Assembly (NCBI RefSeq): GCF_025252405.1
Contig: NZ_CP104307.1
Span: 744,001 to 808,000 of the forward strand
Direction of reading: 5' to 3'
DNA length: 64,000 nt
DNA from: Flavobacterium sp. TR2
Lineage (GTDB): Bacteria > Bacteroidota > Bacteroidia > Flavobacteriales > Flavobacteriaceae
The position numbers were made by a program, and so were the translations under genes. Positions 31,512 to 41,264 of this stretch are shown one piece after another. The notes under the pieces are model-generated. The model saw only the letters and a program-made list of their open reading frames with translations, searched no databases and was not told the origin of the DNA. Each line of letters starts with the position of its first letter. Within the stretch, counting starts at the first letter, position 1.

Positions 31512-33749
31512 TTATTTGATTGTTACATCAATTTTGAATTTTAAATTTCTAGAAGAGTTTCCTATATTCAAAGTATATTTTCCTGGCTCAACTGTCCATT
31601 TTTTGGAAGCTACATCGTAATATGCTAATTCTTTTACAGGAATTTTAATCGTTACTTTTTCAGAACCTCCAGCTTTAACAGCTACTTTTTTAAAACCTTT
31701 TAGCTCTTGTGCTGCACGAGCAATTTTAGAATCAGATTTTGAAGCGTATAACTGAACTACTTCTTTTCCATCTGTTTTTCCTGTGTTTTTAACCTCAACT
31801 GAAACTTCGATGACATCATTTTGAGCATAAGAATCTTTGTTAGATTTTGCATTTCCAAAAGCAAAAGTCGTGTATGACAATCCGTAACCGAAAGGATATA
31901 ATGGCGCAACATTTTTGGTGTCAAACCAACGGTATCCGATCAAAATTCCTTCTGCGTAATTAACTGTTTTGTCTCCAGGGAAGCTGTTTGTTGCGTGCGC
32001 AGGAGAATCTTTTAAAGCTACAGGCATTGTCCACGGCAGTTTTCCTGACGGATTTACTTTTCCTAAAATCACATCGGCCAAAGCATTTCCGCCTTCAGAA
32101 CCGTTGAACCAGCTCCAAACTAAAGCAGAAGATTTTTTGCTTACTTCATTAATATCAAATGGAGCACCCGCTACGATCACAACAATAGTTTTTGGATTAG
32201 CTTCAATTACTTTTTTGATTAATTCTTCTTGTCCAAAAGGCAAGTGCAAATCTCTACGGTCTGAAGCTTCTGTTTCGTAATCGCGATTTGAACCCGCAAA
32301 AACAATGGCAACATCTGAGTTTTTAGCGGCTTCTACTGCTTCTTGAACTTTTGCAGGATCTAATTGGTCGATTGTTACTGGACCATTAGCCGTAATGTTT
32401 CCTAAATTCCCTCTGTTTTTCTTATCGTAGCGTTCTAAATATCCTTCAGCATAATTGATTTTTACTGATGAAGGCAATCTGTTTTTAAGACCATCAAGAG
32501 GCGTAACTTCTCTTTTGGTTTTCACTCCGGCTCCAAATCCGCCCAAAGCATTTTTCTTTGTTGCATTGTTTCCAATTACTGCGATAGATTTTACCCCATC
32601 TAATTTTAAAGGTAATGCATTGTTTTCGTTTTTCAGCAATACGATTGCCTCAGCGGCAATTTTGTAAGCATCTTGATAATGCGCTTCGGTTGCGATGCTT
32701 CCTTTTGCACGCTCGCCTCCGCCCATTGCTTTCACTTGAAACAAAACTCTCAAAATGCGTTTTACGTGCAAGTCAATTTCTTTTTCTGAAACTTCGCCAG
32801 ATTTAACTGCTGCAATTAATTTGTCTGCTAAGAAAAATTCATTGAAAGGTTTTGGCGTTCCCATTTCGATATCCAAACCATTTTTCAAAGATTTTGCTGT
32901 CGAATGCACCGCAGCCCAGTCAGAAACTACTACACCTTTGAATCCCCATTCGTCACGAAGGATTTTATTCAGCATATAATCGTTTTCACACAAATATTCT
33001 CCTCTAAATTTGTTGTAAGCGCCCATGATGCTGTATGCTTTTGCTTCTTTTACCGAAGCCTCAAAAGCTGGAAGATAAATTTCGCGAAGTGCACGCTCAT
33101 CAATTTGCACATCTACAAAATCGCGATTTGTTTCCTGATTGTTTGCCGCATAATGTTTTACACAAGCCATTACATCTTTTTCCTGTAGACCAACGATTAA
33201 AGGCACAGCGATTTTTTTATTCAAAAACGGATCTTCCGACATATACTCGTAAGTTCTTCCTCCAAGCGGTGTTCTTACCATATTGATCGCTGGCGAAAGC
33301 AGCATATCTTTGTCTCTTGCGCGCAACTCTTCTCCTAAACTGGTTCCGAAAGTATGCGCCATTTCGGCATTCCAGGTTGCTGCCAAAGCGCCTCCTGCGG
33401 GATAATAGGTTGCAAAGTCATTTGTCCAACCAGCCGGAGCCCAATTGTCTCTTGAAATTTCTTCACGAACTCCCAGCGGGCCATCGGCCATTTTTAATTC
33501 TGGAATTCCTAAACGCTTTACGCCTGCGTTGGCAAACATACTGTTACCGTGAAGCATTCCGATTTTTTCTTCTAATGTCATTTGCGCAATCAATTTGTCG
33601 ATTTCGGCATCATGATCTGTGCTTATTTCTTTTCCAACGTATTCTTCGGTCTGTACCGAATTTGAAGCTAATGTTTGCGCATCATTTTTACAAGAAGTCA
33701 AAAATGCAAAAACCAAAGCTGATGAAAGGAATATCATTTTGTTTTTCAT
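31512..33749 (-). CDS. Glycoside hydrolase family 3 (beta-glucosidase/beta-xylosidase type)
   Basis: A 745-residue retaining GH3 enzyme with a lipoprotein signal (FAFLTSC, Cys near residue 20). Domain order: N-terminal barrel (about 55-350; GVVVSDWAAVHS contains the nucleophile Asp), alpha/beta sandwich (about 390-600), and a C-terminal fibronectin-III-like domain (about 660-740). KHYAANNQETNR and SMGAYNKF-type segments are typical of the subfamily. It releases glucose or xylose from oligosaccharides in the periplasm or at the cell surface; the exact sugar cannot be read. Same strand as GH97 and GH95. Confidence 0.92.
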   Translation of the reverse strand: MKNKMIFLSSALVFAFLTSCKNDAQTLASNSVQTEEYVGKEISTDHDAEIDKLIAQMTLEEKIGMLHGNSMFANAGVKRLGIPELKMADGPLGVREEISRDNWAPAGWTNDFATYYPAGGALAATWNAEMAHTFGTSLGEELRARDKDMLLSPAINMVRTPLGGRTYEYMSEDPFLNKKIAVPLIVGLQEKDVMACVKHYAANNQETNRDFVDVQIDERALREIYLPAFEASVKEAKAYSIMGAYNKFRGEYLCENDYMLNKILRDEWGFKGVVVSDWAAVHSTAKSLKNGLDIEMGTPKPFNEFFLADKLIAAVKSGEVSEKEIDLHVKRILRVLFQVKAMGGGERAKGSIATEAHYQDAYKIAAEAIVLLKNENNALPLKLDGVKSIAVIGNNATKKNALGGFGAGVKTKREVTPLDGLKNRLPSSVKINYAEGYLERYDKKNRGNLGNITANGPVTIDQLDPAKVQEAVEAAKNSDVAIVFAGSNRDYETEASDRRDLHLPFGQEELIKKVIEANPKTIVVIVAGAPFDINEVSKKSSALVWSWFNGSEGGNALADVILGKVNPSGKLPWTMPVALKDSPAHATNSFPGDKTVNYAEGILIGYRWFDTKNVAPLYPFGYGLSYTTFAFGNAKSNKDSYAQNDVIEVSVEVKNTGKTDGKEVVQLYASKSDSKIARAAQELKGFKKVAVKAGGSEKVTIKIPVKELAYYDVASKKWTVEPGKYTLNIGNSSRNLKFKIDVTIK

Positions 33750-33907
33750 GGATAGTTAGTTGTTTTGAATTCAAAGATTGATTCCTCACGCAGTCTTCAA
33801 ATCCAGTTAATATTCTTTTATGTTTGTGGTTTTATCTCAAATTATAGTTTCGTCCGTTGTGTGAAATTATTTTAAACATATAAAACTAAGGATTAACATC
33901 TATTAAA

Positions 33908-33920
33908 GACGCAGTACGTC
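33908..33920. repeat. GACGCA-type palindrome
   Basis: AAAGACGCAGTACGTCTCT context, with GACG/CGTC arms. It is a short member of the GACGCACTGC family seen twice at 43607-43687. Confidence 0.5.
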
Positions 33921-33938
33921 TCTATCGAAAATTAATAA

Positions 33939-35945
33939 TTATATTTTTTTAAATCTCACTGCGCCACCTCCAGCACCGCCTAATTTCAATTGCAGTTTAT
34001 CTGAAGCTTTTACTGTTTTCTTAGAAATTGCCACAGCTTCTGGATTATGTGTTTGATCTGTTCCTTCAGCATCTACATAAATCTGCGCTTCGTAAGTCGC
34101 TTTTGGATCTAAGAAAGATAATGAAACTTCTACATTTCTAGGTTTTTCATTGGTGAGAGTTCCCAAATACCAGTCGGCGCTATTTCTGTCTTTTCTTGCT
34201 GTTGTGATATATTCGCTAATTTTTCCTTCTAAGATTTTAGTGTCTTCCCAATCTGTCGGAACGTCTTTTAGGAATTGCAAAGCTGGTTTTCCTTCATAGT
34301 TTTCTGGAAGATCGGCCAACATTTGAATTGGTGAATAAATCGTAACGTACAATGCCAATTGCTGACCCACGGTTCCTTGAATTCTTTTTCCTGGGTAACC
34401 TTGTTTTACCTCAACATCAAAAATTCCAGGCGTGAAATCCATTGGACCAGAAAGCAATCTTGTAAACGGAATAATGCTTAAATGATTTGGCGGGTTTCCT
34501 TCGCTCCAAGCGTTATACTCTTGTCCGCGTGCTGCTTCTCTGGAAACCATGTTTGGAAAAGTTCTCCTTTCTCCCGTATCTTTTATTGATTCGTGGTATA
34601 AAACTGCCAAATCGTATTGTGCCGCTTTTTCTAAAATGTATCTGAAATAATTTACTCCAAACTGTCCGAAGTGCATTTGCTTCATATTCAATTTAGAACC
34701 TACATGGCCGATTTTTACCGTATGGATGCCTAGTTTTTTGTACAAAGCAAAACCTTCGTCGACTTCTTTTAAGTAGTTAATTAAGTTCGAACCTGTTTCG
34801 TGGTATCCTATTAATTCGATATTCTTTTTCTTTCCGTATTCAACCACTTTTTCTAAGTCAAAATTATCAGCGCTTTTTGTGAAGCTGAACATATGCATAC
34901 GGTTTTCGTACCAACCCGGCGTCCAGCCTTTATTCCATCCTTCGATCAATAAATGGTGAAAACCTTCTTTTGCTGTAAAATCGATATACGTTTCGGCATT
35001 TTTGGTTGTTGCGCCTTGTTTGTCGCTTTCCCAGAAAGTATATTTTCCAATATGCATTCCCCACCATATTCCTAAATATTTGTATGGTTTGAAATAGCTG
35101 TTGGTATTTTTTAATTTGTTTGGTTCGTTTAGGTTTAAAACCAGATAAGAAGTGATTAATTCGCCTGGATTTTCTCCAATTTGAATGGTTCTCCATGATG
35201 AAGTAAACGAATCTTTCACGCGAACTTTTACGCCATCAGCCCAAGGCACTAAATCTGATTTTAATTCTGTTCCTTTTGTGTTTACCAAAGTCATACTTGC
35301 AAAATCATACAAGTTTGCTTCGTGGAAACTTAGAGCCAATCCGCTTTTGCTTTCGATTGTTAATGGAGTTAACACGGTATCTAGCGTACTTACAGGAGCA
35401 TCTTTAAACAAATATTCGTCACGGTTTTCTCTATTGGCTGGAATCCACCAAGCTTTTCCATCTTCTTTAAGATTGAAAGTCGTTTTTTCATCCATGATAA
35501 AAATACTGTCTTTCACATTTTGTTTCGGATAAACATATCTGAAAGCGACTCCATCATCAAAAGCACGAAACTGAATCTGCAATTTTCTTTTGTTTCCTGT
35601 TTTTTGCTGCAAATCAACTACCAATTGATTGTAGTGATTTCTGATGTTTTTCTTTTCTCCCCAAACTTGTTCCCAAGTTTCGTCAAACGTTGAAGTTTTG
35701 GCTCCTTTAATTTCAAAGTTTGAACTTAAATCTTCATTTCCTTTCAATACAAATCCCATATCTGACGGAGAAATCACTTCAGTCTTTCCGTGAGAAACGG
35801 CATATTTAGGAGCATTTTTTACCAGCTCAAATTTGATTTTATTTTGTCCGTTTGGCGAAGCCAATTCGTAAGCGTTTTTCGTTTTTTGACTATAGCCAAC
35901 TGCTATTGAAAACAGTACAGCCGGAAGAATTAGATAGTTTTTCAT
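33939..35945 (-). CDS. Glycoside hydrolase family 97 (alpha-glucosidase-like, SusB type)
   Basis: A 668-residue secreted GH97 enzyme with a signal peptide ending GYSQ. Domains: N-terminal beta-sandwich (about 25-290), barrel (about 300-560) and C-terminal beta domain. In the barrel, VKIGHVGSKLN occupies the place where retaining members have a nucleophile Asp, while YHESIKDTGERRTFPN and SREAARGQEYNAW keep the Glu residues of the inverting, SusB-like group. An inverting alpha-glucosidase is therefore the likelier call. First of three glycoside hydrolase genes on this strand, with a 189-bp gap to GH3. Confidence 0.88.
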   Translation of the reverse strand: MKNYLILPAVLFSIAVGYSQKTKNAYELASPNGQNKIKFELVKNAPKYAVSHGKTEVISPSDMGFVLKGNEDLSSNFEIKGAKTSTFDETWEQVWGEKKNIRNHYNQLVVDLQQKTGNKRKLQIQFRAFDDGVAFRYVYPKQNVKDSIFIMDEKTTFNLKEDGKAWWIPANRENRDEYLFKDAPVSTLDTVLTPLTIESKSGLALSFHEANLYDFASMTLVNTKGTELKSDLVPWADGVKVRVKDSFTSSWRTIQIGENPGELITSYLVLNLNEPNKLKNTNSYFKPYKYLGIWWGMHIGKYTFWESDKQGATTKNAETYIDFTAKEGFHHLLIEGWNKGWTPGWYENRMHMFSFTKSADNFDLEKVVEYGKKKNIELIGYHETGSNLINYLKEVDEGFALYKKLGIHTVKIGHVGSKLNMKQMHFGQFGVNYFRYILEKAAQYDLAVLYHESIKDTGERRTFPNMVSREAARGQEYNAWSEGNPPNHLSIIPFTRLLSGPMDFTPGIFDVEVKQGYPGKRIQGTVGQQLALYVTIYSPIQMLADLPENYEGKPALQFLKDVPTDWEDTKILEGKISEYITTARKDRNSADWYLGTLTNEKPRNVEVSLSFLDPKATYEAQIYVDAEGTDQTHNPEAVAISKKTVKASDKLQLKLGGAGGGAVRFKKI

Positions 35946-36645
35946 GTTTTTGGTATTATATTTTTTTCGCCACTGATTAAAAGATTATATAGATTTTAAA
36001 ACTGTGACTATATTTTTAAACACATAGAAACATAGCTTATTGGAATTTTAAAAAGGCGTTTCACTTGTTTAAATTCACATAGCTTTCTATGTGTGGGAAA
36101 CTAGTTTCTTTCTAATTTCTTTTATTCAAAACAAAAACCTCTGTTTCTATTTGTTTATTTTTTTTCTCGCAGAATTAAGCAGATTTTTATTTTAATCTTT
36201 TTTAATCCTTTTAATCTGTGGCTATTTTTTTTGCCACGAATTACACCAATTATCACCAATTCAATTTGTCCTTTTGCTTTGCGGTTAAGCGGTGTAATAA
36301 ATAGTATATTTTCCGGCAAAGGGTAGTTTTGTTCTTTTTTACTTATGGTAAACTTGACCACAAGTGTAAAACAATTTTATATATTAACAAAATATTAGGT
36401 ATATTTTTCTGCGATTCTGAGAAATCCTAACCCATTTTTAGCAATACTGTAAAATCATGATTAGAATTAAAATGAAAATTATAAAAAAATCAGTGTTTTA
36501 TAAAATTGACAATCAGACACTTAAAAACAGCTCTCAAACAGGGCTTTTTCTGATCCATTTTTAAGCATCTGATTATCAAAAATTTGTTTAGTTAAGAAAA
36601 ATATAAGCCTTTCAAAAAGGCTAATAATGATTTTATTTATTTAAT
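35946..36645. repeat. 700-bp gap with degenerate repeat text, no gene seen
   Basis: Contains inverted arms ACACATAGAAA (about 36019-36029) and TTTCTATGTGT (about 36083-36095), and GCCACGAATTACACCAATTATCACCAATT-like units (about 36231-36262). Segments such as TTTAATCCTTTTAATCTGTGGC resemble other intergenic repeat families of this genus. A small hairpin AGCCTTT/AAAGGCT lies near 36606-36622 just before the NUDIX regulator gene. I see no convincing coding frame. Confidence 0.5.
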
Positions 36646-36666
36646 TTGTCAAAATTTATCTCATAT

Positions 36667-37383
36667 ATGGTTGAAAATGTAGACGACAAAACTGCTCTAA
36701 AAAATGAAAACAGTCCGATGAATGCCGTTACGATTGACTGCGTCATTTTTGGTTTTGATAAAGGCAGCCTTGAAGTGCTTTTGGTGCAGCACGCCGAGGG
36801 TATCAGCAAAGGAAAATGGGGGCTTCCTGGGGGATGGATTTATAAAAAAGAAAGTACAGATAATGCTGCCCATCGTTTATTGAACGAACTTACTGGACTG
36901 GATAATATTTATCTGGAACAGCTGAAAGCATTTGGAGATCCAGATCGTTTTCCGCTTCGACGCGTTATCACAATTGGGTATTACGCTCTTGTCAAAAGAG
37001 AAGATTATAACATTAAAGCAGGTTTTACCGCTTCAGATGCGCAATGGTACAAAATCAATGAAATTCCCGATCTGATTTACGATCATAATGAAATTTTAGA
37101 TTACAGCATAAAACATCTTAGAAATAAAGTTCGCCAAACGCCTATCGGCTTTAATCTACTGCCAGAAAAATTCACCTTGTTGCAGTTAATGCATTTGTAC
37201 GGAGAAATTTTAGGGATCGAAATGGACAAACCCAACTTTAGAAGAAAAATTCTGCACATGAAACTATTGGTTGCTTTAGACGAAAAACAGCAGGACGTTT
37301 CTCATCGCGCTGCGCAATTGTATAAGTTTGATCCAGAAATCTATGAAAAATTAACTGAAAAAGGGTTCAATTTTGAATTCTGA
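36667..37383 (+). CDS. NUDIX-fold transcriptional regulator, catalytically degenerate (first of tandem pair)
   Basis: A 238-residue protein with an N-terminal NUDIX domain (about 20-150) and a C-terminal winged helix (about 165-235). The NUDIX box is eroded: where REUxEE is expected it reads HRLLNEL, so hydrolysis is unlikely. This resembles AraR-type NUDIX regulators of Bacteroidota, which bind sugars. The position 720 bp beyond the GH95-GH3-GH97 block suggests control of a sugar pathway. Start at ATG 36667; an upstream TTG at 36646 is less likely. Confidence 0.8.
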   Translation: MVENVDDKTALKNENSPMNAVTIDCVIFGFDKGSLEVLLVQHAEGISKGKWGLPGGWIYKKESTDNAAHRLLNELTGLDNIYLEQLKAFGDPDRFPLRRVITIGYYALVKREDYNIKAGFTASDAQWYKINEIPDLIYDHNEILDYSIKHLRNKVRQTPIGFNLLPEKFTLLQLMHLYGEILGIEMDKPNFRRKILHMKLLVALDEKQQDVSHRAAQLYKFDPEIYEKLTEKGFNFEF

Positions 37384-37418
37384 TTTTCAATATATAACAA
37401 CAACACGACCATAATAAA

Positions 37419-38120
37419 TTGACTGAAATAACTACCAATCATCATAAACCAGCTGTAGACGGAATCACGATTGACTGTGTTTTTTTCGGATTTAATAAAG
37501 AGAGTCTAGAAGTGCTCTTGGTTCAGCACGCACAAGGCGAAAGCAAAGGCAAATGGGGTCTTCTAGGCGGGTGGCTTCAGCTGGAAGAAAGTGCCGATGA
37601 TGCCGCACAGCGTATTTTACAGGAACTTACAGGACTCGAAAATATTTATCTGGAACAGCTCAAGGCATTTACAGATCCAAAGCGTGTTCCAGAAAGACGT
37701 GTTGTGACTATTGGCTATTATACTTTGGTCAATCGTGAAGATTATAATATTAAAGCCAGTTTACGGGTGATTGAAGCAAAATGGTATAAAATCAATGAAA
37801 TTCCCGAGCTGATTTTTGACCATAATGAAATTTTAAATTTCAGCCTTTTACAGCTTAGAAACCGAGTTCGCCAAGCTCCGATAGGCTTTAATCTCCTGCC
37901 AGAAAAATTTACTCTGCTGCAATTGATGCATTTATACGAAGAGATTCTAGGAATCGAATTGGACAAATCGAATTTCAGAAGAAAAATTCTGCACATGAAA
38001 CTCCTCACGGCATTAGAAGAAAAACAAAAAGACGTTTCGCACAGAGCAGCAAAACTTTATAAATTTGATGACCAGATGTACAAAAAATTAACTGAAAAAG
38101 GGTTTAATTTCGAATTTTAG
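37419..38120 (+). CDS. NUDIX-fold transcriptional regulator, catalytically degenerate (second of tandem pair)
   Basis: A 233-residue paralogue of the preceding gene, sharing most of the sequence (for example RQAPIGFNLLPEKFTLLQLMHLYEEILGIE). The NUDIX box is similarly eroded (AQRILQELTGL). No in-frame ATG exists upstream of the conserved core: a stop lies 24 bp before the TTG at 37419, so TTG is the probable start. The 35-bp gap to its twin points to tandem duplication and co-transcription. The two may bind different ligands or form a heterodimer; this is inference. Confidence 0.8.
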   Translation: MTEITTNHHKPAVDGITIDCVFFGFNKESLEVLLVQHAQGESKGKWGLLGGWLQLEESADDAAQRILQELTGLENIYLEQLKAFTDPKRVPERRVVTIGYYTLVNREDYNIKASLRVIEAKWYKINEIPELIFDHNEILNFSLLQLRNRVRQAPIGFNLLPEKFTLLQLMHLYEEILGIELDKSNFRRKILHMKLLTALEEKQKDVSHRAAKLYKFDDQMYKKLTEKGFNFEF

Positions 38121-38185
38121 CCCCAATTTTAATTCACATCTTTCAACTATCGAAGATCAGCATTCCAGAATCCAAAACTTTGCGC

Positions 38186-38193
38186 TATCTTTG
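38186..38193 (+). promoter_or_regulatory. -7 box of lepA with GCGCCT tail
   Basis: TATCTTTG followed by CGCCTTAATAAC; ATG is 91 bases downstream, so a long leader is predicted. Confidence 0.5.
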
Positions 38194-38284
38194 CGCCTTA
38201 ATAACATCCTTTAAAGCAATTGCTTTAGTCTGTTTTTACACCCAAAAATACTTAAAACTCGTTTTAGAGAACTGATATATACAA

Positions 38285-40081
38285 ATGAAGAAGATACGTA
38301 ATTTTTGCATTATTGCACACATTGACCACGGTAAAAGTACATTGGCTGACCGATTACTAAGTGCTACACAAACCGTTACAGCTCGTGAAGAAAAAGCGCA
38401 ATTGCTTGACAACATGGACTTGGAGCGTGAGCGTGGAATTACCATTAAGAGTCATGCCATCCAGATGGAATACAAATACAAAGGTGAAGAATATATCTTA
38501 AACTTAATTGATACTCCTGGACACGTTGACTTTTCATACGAAGTTTCGAGATCTATCGCTGCCTGCGAAGGAGCTTTATTGATTGTTGATGCCGCACAGA
38601 GTATTCAAGCACAAACGATTTCAAACTTATATCTAGCACTAGAAAATGACTTAGAAATCATTCCGGTTTTGAATAAAGTCGATTTGCCAAGTGCGAATCC
38701 TGAAGAAGTTAGCGATGATATTATCGATTTATTAGGATGTAAATTGGAAGATATTATTCATGCTTCAGGAAAAACTGGTTTTGGTGTAGAGAACATTCTT
38801 GCTGCCATTATCGAAAAAATTCCTGCTCCAAAAGGAAATCCAGAAGAGCCTTTGCAAGCTTTAATTTTTGACTCGGTTTACAATCCGTTCCGCGGAATTG
38901 AGGTAATCTTTAGAGTTGTGAATGGTGAAATCAAAAAAGGCCAGAAAATTAAATTCATGGCTACAGACAACGAATATTTTGCTGACGAAATTGGAACTTT
39001 AAAACTTAATCAGGTTCCTAAAAATGTAGTTTCGGCAGGAGACGTTGGGTATTTGATTTCTGGAATTAAAGAAGCTCGCGAAGTAAAAGTTGGTGATACC
39101 ATTACAGACGCAAAAGTTCCGACAACAAATATGGTTGCTGGTTTTGAGGATGTAAAACCAATGGTTTTTGCCGGTATTTATCCCGTTGATACAGAAGATT
39201 ACGAAGATTTGCGCTCTTCGATGGAAAAACTACAATTGAACGACGCTTCATTAGTTTTTACTCCTGAAAGTTCTGCGGCATTAGGATTTGGTTTCCGTTG
39301 CGGATTCTTAGGAATGCTTCACATGGAAATTATCCAAGAACGTTTGGAACGAGAGTTTGATATGACTGTAATTACGACAGTTCCTAACGTTTCGTATTTG
39401 GCTTACACGAAGAAACATCCAGAAACGCCAATCGTTGTAAACAATCCTTCAGACTTGCCAGAGCCTTCAAAACTTGACAGAGTTGAAGAGCCATTTATTA
39501 AAGCTACGATCATTACAAAAGCTGATTTCGTTGGAAACGTTATGAGTTTATGTATCGAAAAACGTGGTTTGATTACCAACCAAACTTACTTAACAACAGA
39601 ACGAGTTGAGTTGAACTTTGATATGCCATTGGCGGAAATCGTATTTGATTTCTACGATCGTTTAAAAACTGTTTCTAAAGGTTATGCTTCTTTCGATTAT
39701 TCTCCAATTGGAATGCGTACTTCAAAACTGGTTAAACTTGACGTTCTTTTGAATGCTCAAACTGTCGATGCGCTTTCAGCATTAATTCACGAGGACAACG
39801 CTTACAACATTGGTAAAAAAATGACCGAAAAATTACGTGAGCTAATTCCAAGACAGCAGTTTGATATTCCTATTCAGGCGGCAATTGGAGCTAAAATTAT
39901 TGCTCGTGAAACGATTAAAGCACTTCGTAAAGACGTTACCGCAAAATGTTACGGTGGAGATATTTCGCGTAAGCGTAAACTTCTTGAAAAACAGAAAAAA
40001 GGTAAAAAACGTATGCGTCAGGTAGGAAACGTTGAGATTCCGCAAGAAGCATTTATGGCTGTTTTGAAATTGAATGACTAA
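38285..40081 (+). CDS. lepA: Elongation factor 4 (back-translocase)
   Basis: A 598-residue ribosome-associated GTPase. G motifs: AHIDHGKST (10-18), [17 protein letters not shown] near 78 and NKVD near 132. Domain II, III, V and the LepA-specific C-terminal domain follow, ending with [20 protein letters not shown]. Length is typical. Expressed from its own promoter with a downstream hairpin terminator. Confidence 0.97.
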   Translation: MKKIRNFCIIAHIDHGKSTLADRLLSATQTVTAREEKAQLLDNMDLERERGITIKSHAIQMEYKYKGEEYILNLIDTPGHVDFSYEVSRSIAACEGALLIVDAAQSIQAQTISNLYLALENDLEIIPVLNKVDLPSANPEEVSDDIIDLLGCKLEDIIHASGKTGFGVENILAAIIEKIPAPKGNPEEPLQALIFDSVYNPFRGIEVIFRVVNGEIKKGQKIKFMATDNEYFADEIGTLKLNQVPKNVVSAGDVGYLISGIKEAREVKVGDTITDAKVPTTNMVAGFEDVKPMVFAGIYPVDTEDYEDLRSSMEKLQLNDASLVFTPESSAALGFGFRCGFLGMLHMEIIQERLEREFDMTVITTVPNVSYLAYTKKHPETPIVVNNPSDLPEPSKLDRVEEPFIKATIITKADFVGNVMSLCIEKRGLITNQTYLTTERVELNFDMPLAEIVFDFYDRLKTVSKGYASFDYSPIGMRTSKLVKLDVLLNAQTVDALSALIHEDNAYNIGKKMTEKLRELIPRQQFDIPIQAAIGAKIIARETIKALRKDVTAKCYGGDISRKRKLLEKQKKGKKRMRQVGNVEIPQEAFMAVLKLND

Positions 40082-40123
40082 GTTTTCTTTAGATAAAAGA
40101 AGAAAAAAACAAGAATATATACT

Positions 40124-40156
40124 AAACCCAATGACGAAAGTTGTTGGGTTTTATTT
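40124..40156 (+). terminator. Terminator of lepA
   Basis: Stem AAACCCAA (40124-40131) with TTGGGTTT (40144-40151) and following T residues. Confidence 0.7.
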
Positions 40157-40164
40157 TTAGACTA

Positions 40165-40382
40165 GCTTCGGAGAAGCCCAATATTTATAGAACAGAATAG
40201 ACATCTACAATATTTAAGCTCCAGCGGAGCGACATATGATTTTTTTACAATAAATATGTCGCTCCCGCTGGGGCTCTTTTTTTTCGTAATCGGGATTCTA
40301 TAAATATTTCACCCCGCTGGGGCTTTTATCACAATCCAAAAAATTGTATAAAACACAAAAACGGCTCCAGCAGAGCGACATA
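40165..40382. repeat. Composite palindromic element B, copy 2 (GCTCCAGCGGAGC family)
   Basis: Modules: GCTTCGGAGAAGC (40165-40177); AGCTCCAGCGGAGCGACATAT (about 40217-40237) pairing with ATATGTCGCTCCCGCTGGGG (40254-40273) before a T run; CCCCGCTGGGG (about 40312-40322); and GGCTCCAGCAGAGCGACATAT (from 40363). ATTTATAGAA and TATAAATATT spacers resemble those at 28337-28495. No gene is visible in 40157-40533. Confidence 0.75.
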
Positions 40383-40533
40383 TCTGAGGGTGAAAAAATA
40401 TCGTAATTAAAAACTTACAAATTATAAAAATATTAACTTAATCACTTGTTTTTTAACGCTTTCAGATAAATTCAAAGTTAATTTTAAGATAAAATTGTAT
40501 TTTTAATCTTACAACTTTAAAAAATAAAAGATT

Positions 40534-41151
40534 ATGAAAACCAAATTATCTGTTATTCTAGCGTTATTTACATTTTACTTTGCAAATGCACAGCAAGACC
40601 AAGTTGATTCAGAAATGAATTCTGCAAAAGGTATTACTTTTCAACATGGAGATATGTTTATAGAAGGTTCTATCCAGATCACTACTGGTGGAGATCGCGA
40701 CTATTATGCTTTTAATCCCAAATTTGGATATTTTCTTAATGATAAATTTGCCGTTGGAGGACAATTGAGCTATTCTAGTAATAAAGTTGAAGCAACCGAT
40801 GAAAAAACTAACATTTTTGGAATAGGTGGTTTCGCAAGATATTATGTATTGGAACTCGATAAAAAACGATTCAAAGCTTACGGAGAAGTAGGTTTGGGAT
40901 ACGGCAGAAATAAATACGAAAGTCCAATTACTGGTACAGATAATAGCAATAGTCTAACAGCCAATATCAATGTTGGTTTAAATTATTTCGTAACTAAAAA
41001 CATTGCCGTTACTTTTACTCTTGCTAATTTATTATCATACAACAGTGTTTCTCCAGAAAATGGCCCATCATCTGACACTTTTCAATTAAACATCAATTTA
41101 TTTGAAAACATCTTTGACCAACCAAAATTCGGATTATTGTTTAGATTTTAA
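40534..41151 (+). CDS. Outer-membrane beta-barrel protein (OmpW/OmpA-barrel-like)
   Basis: A 205-residue secreted protein with a signal peptide (1-19, FYFANAQ). The mature part is a small beta-barrel: alternating strands with FNPKFGYFLNDKFAVGGQLSYSS, RYYVLELDKKRFKAYGEVGLGYG and a C-terminal aromatic ending FGLLFRF. This is a porin-like or sensor-like outer-membrane protein of the OMP_b-brl group. No ligand can be read. Monocistronic between repeats and a terminator. Confidence 0.8.
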   Translation: MKTKLSVILALFTFYFANAQQDQVDSEMNSAKGITFQHGDMFIEGSIQITTGGDRDYYAFNPKFGYFLNDKFAVGGQLSYSSNKVEATDEKTNIFGIGGFARYYVLELDKKRFKAYGEVGLGYGRNKYESPITGTDNSNSLTANINVGLNYFVTKNIAVTFTLANLLSYNSVSPENGPSSDTFQLNINLFENIFDQPKFGLLFRF

Positions 41152-41172
41152 TACGTATCCAAGATTATACAT

Positions 41173-41204
41173 AAAAGCTGTTTCAATTTGGAACAGCTTT
41201 TTTA
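41173..41204 (+). terminator. Terminator of the beta-barrel gene
   Basis: Stem AAAAGCTGTT (41173-41182) with AACAGCTTTT (41192-41201) plus T run. Confidence 0.85.
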
Positions 41205-41227
41205 TTTCTTTAAACATTTAACCTTTG

Positions 41228-41235
41228 TAACTTTG
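41228..41235 (+). promoter_or_regulatory. -7 box of the WYL regulator gene
   Basis: TAACTTTG within an ACCTTTGTAACTTTGAGCC tract; ATG follows after 29 bases. Confidence 0.5.
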
Positions 41236-41264
41236 AGCCACTAAACCTTTGAACCTAGAAGAAA

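Noticed and set aside
33317..33781. 154-residue plus-strand ORF
   Set aside because: Antisense shadow of the GH3 gene, which has full domain support.
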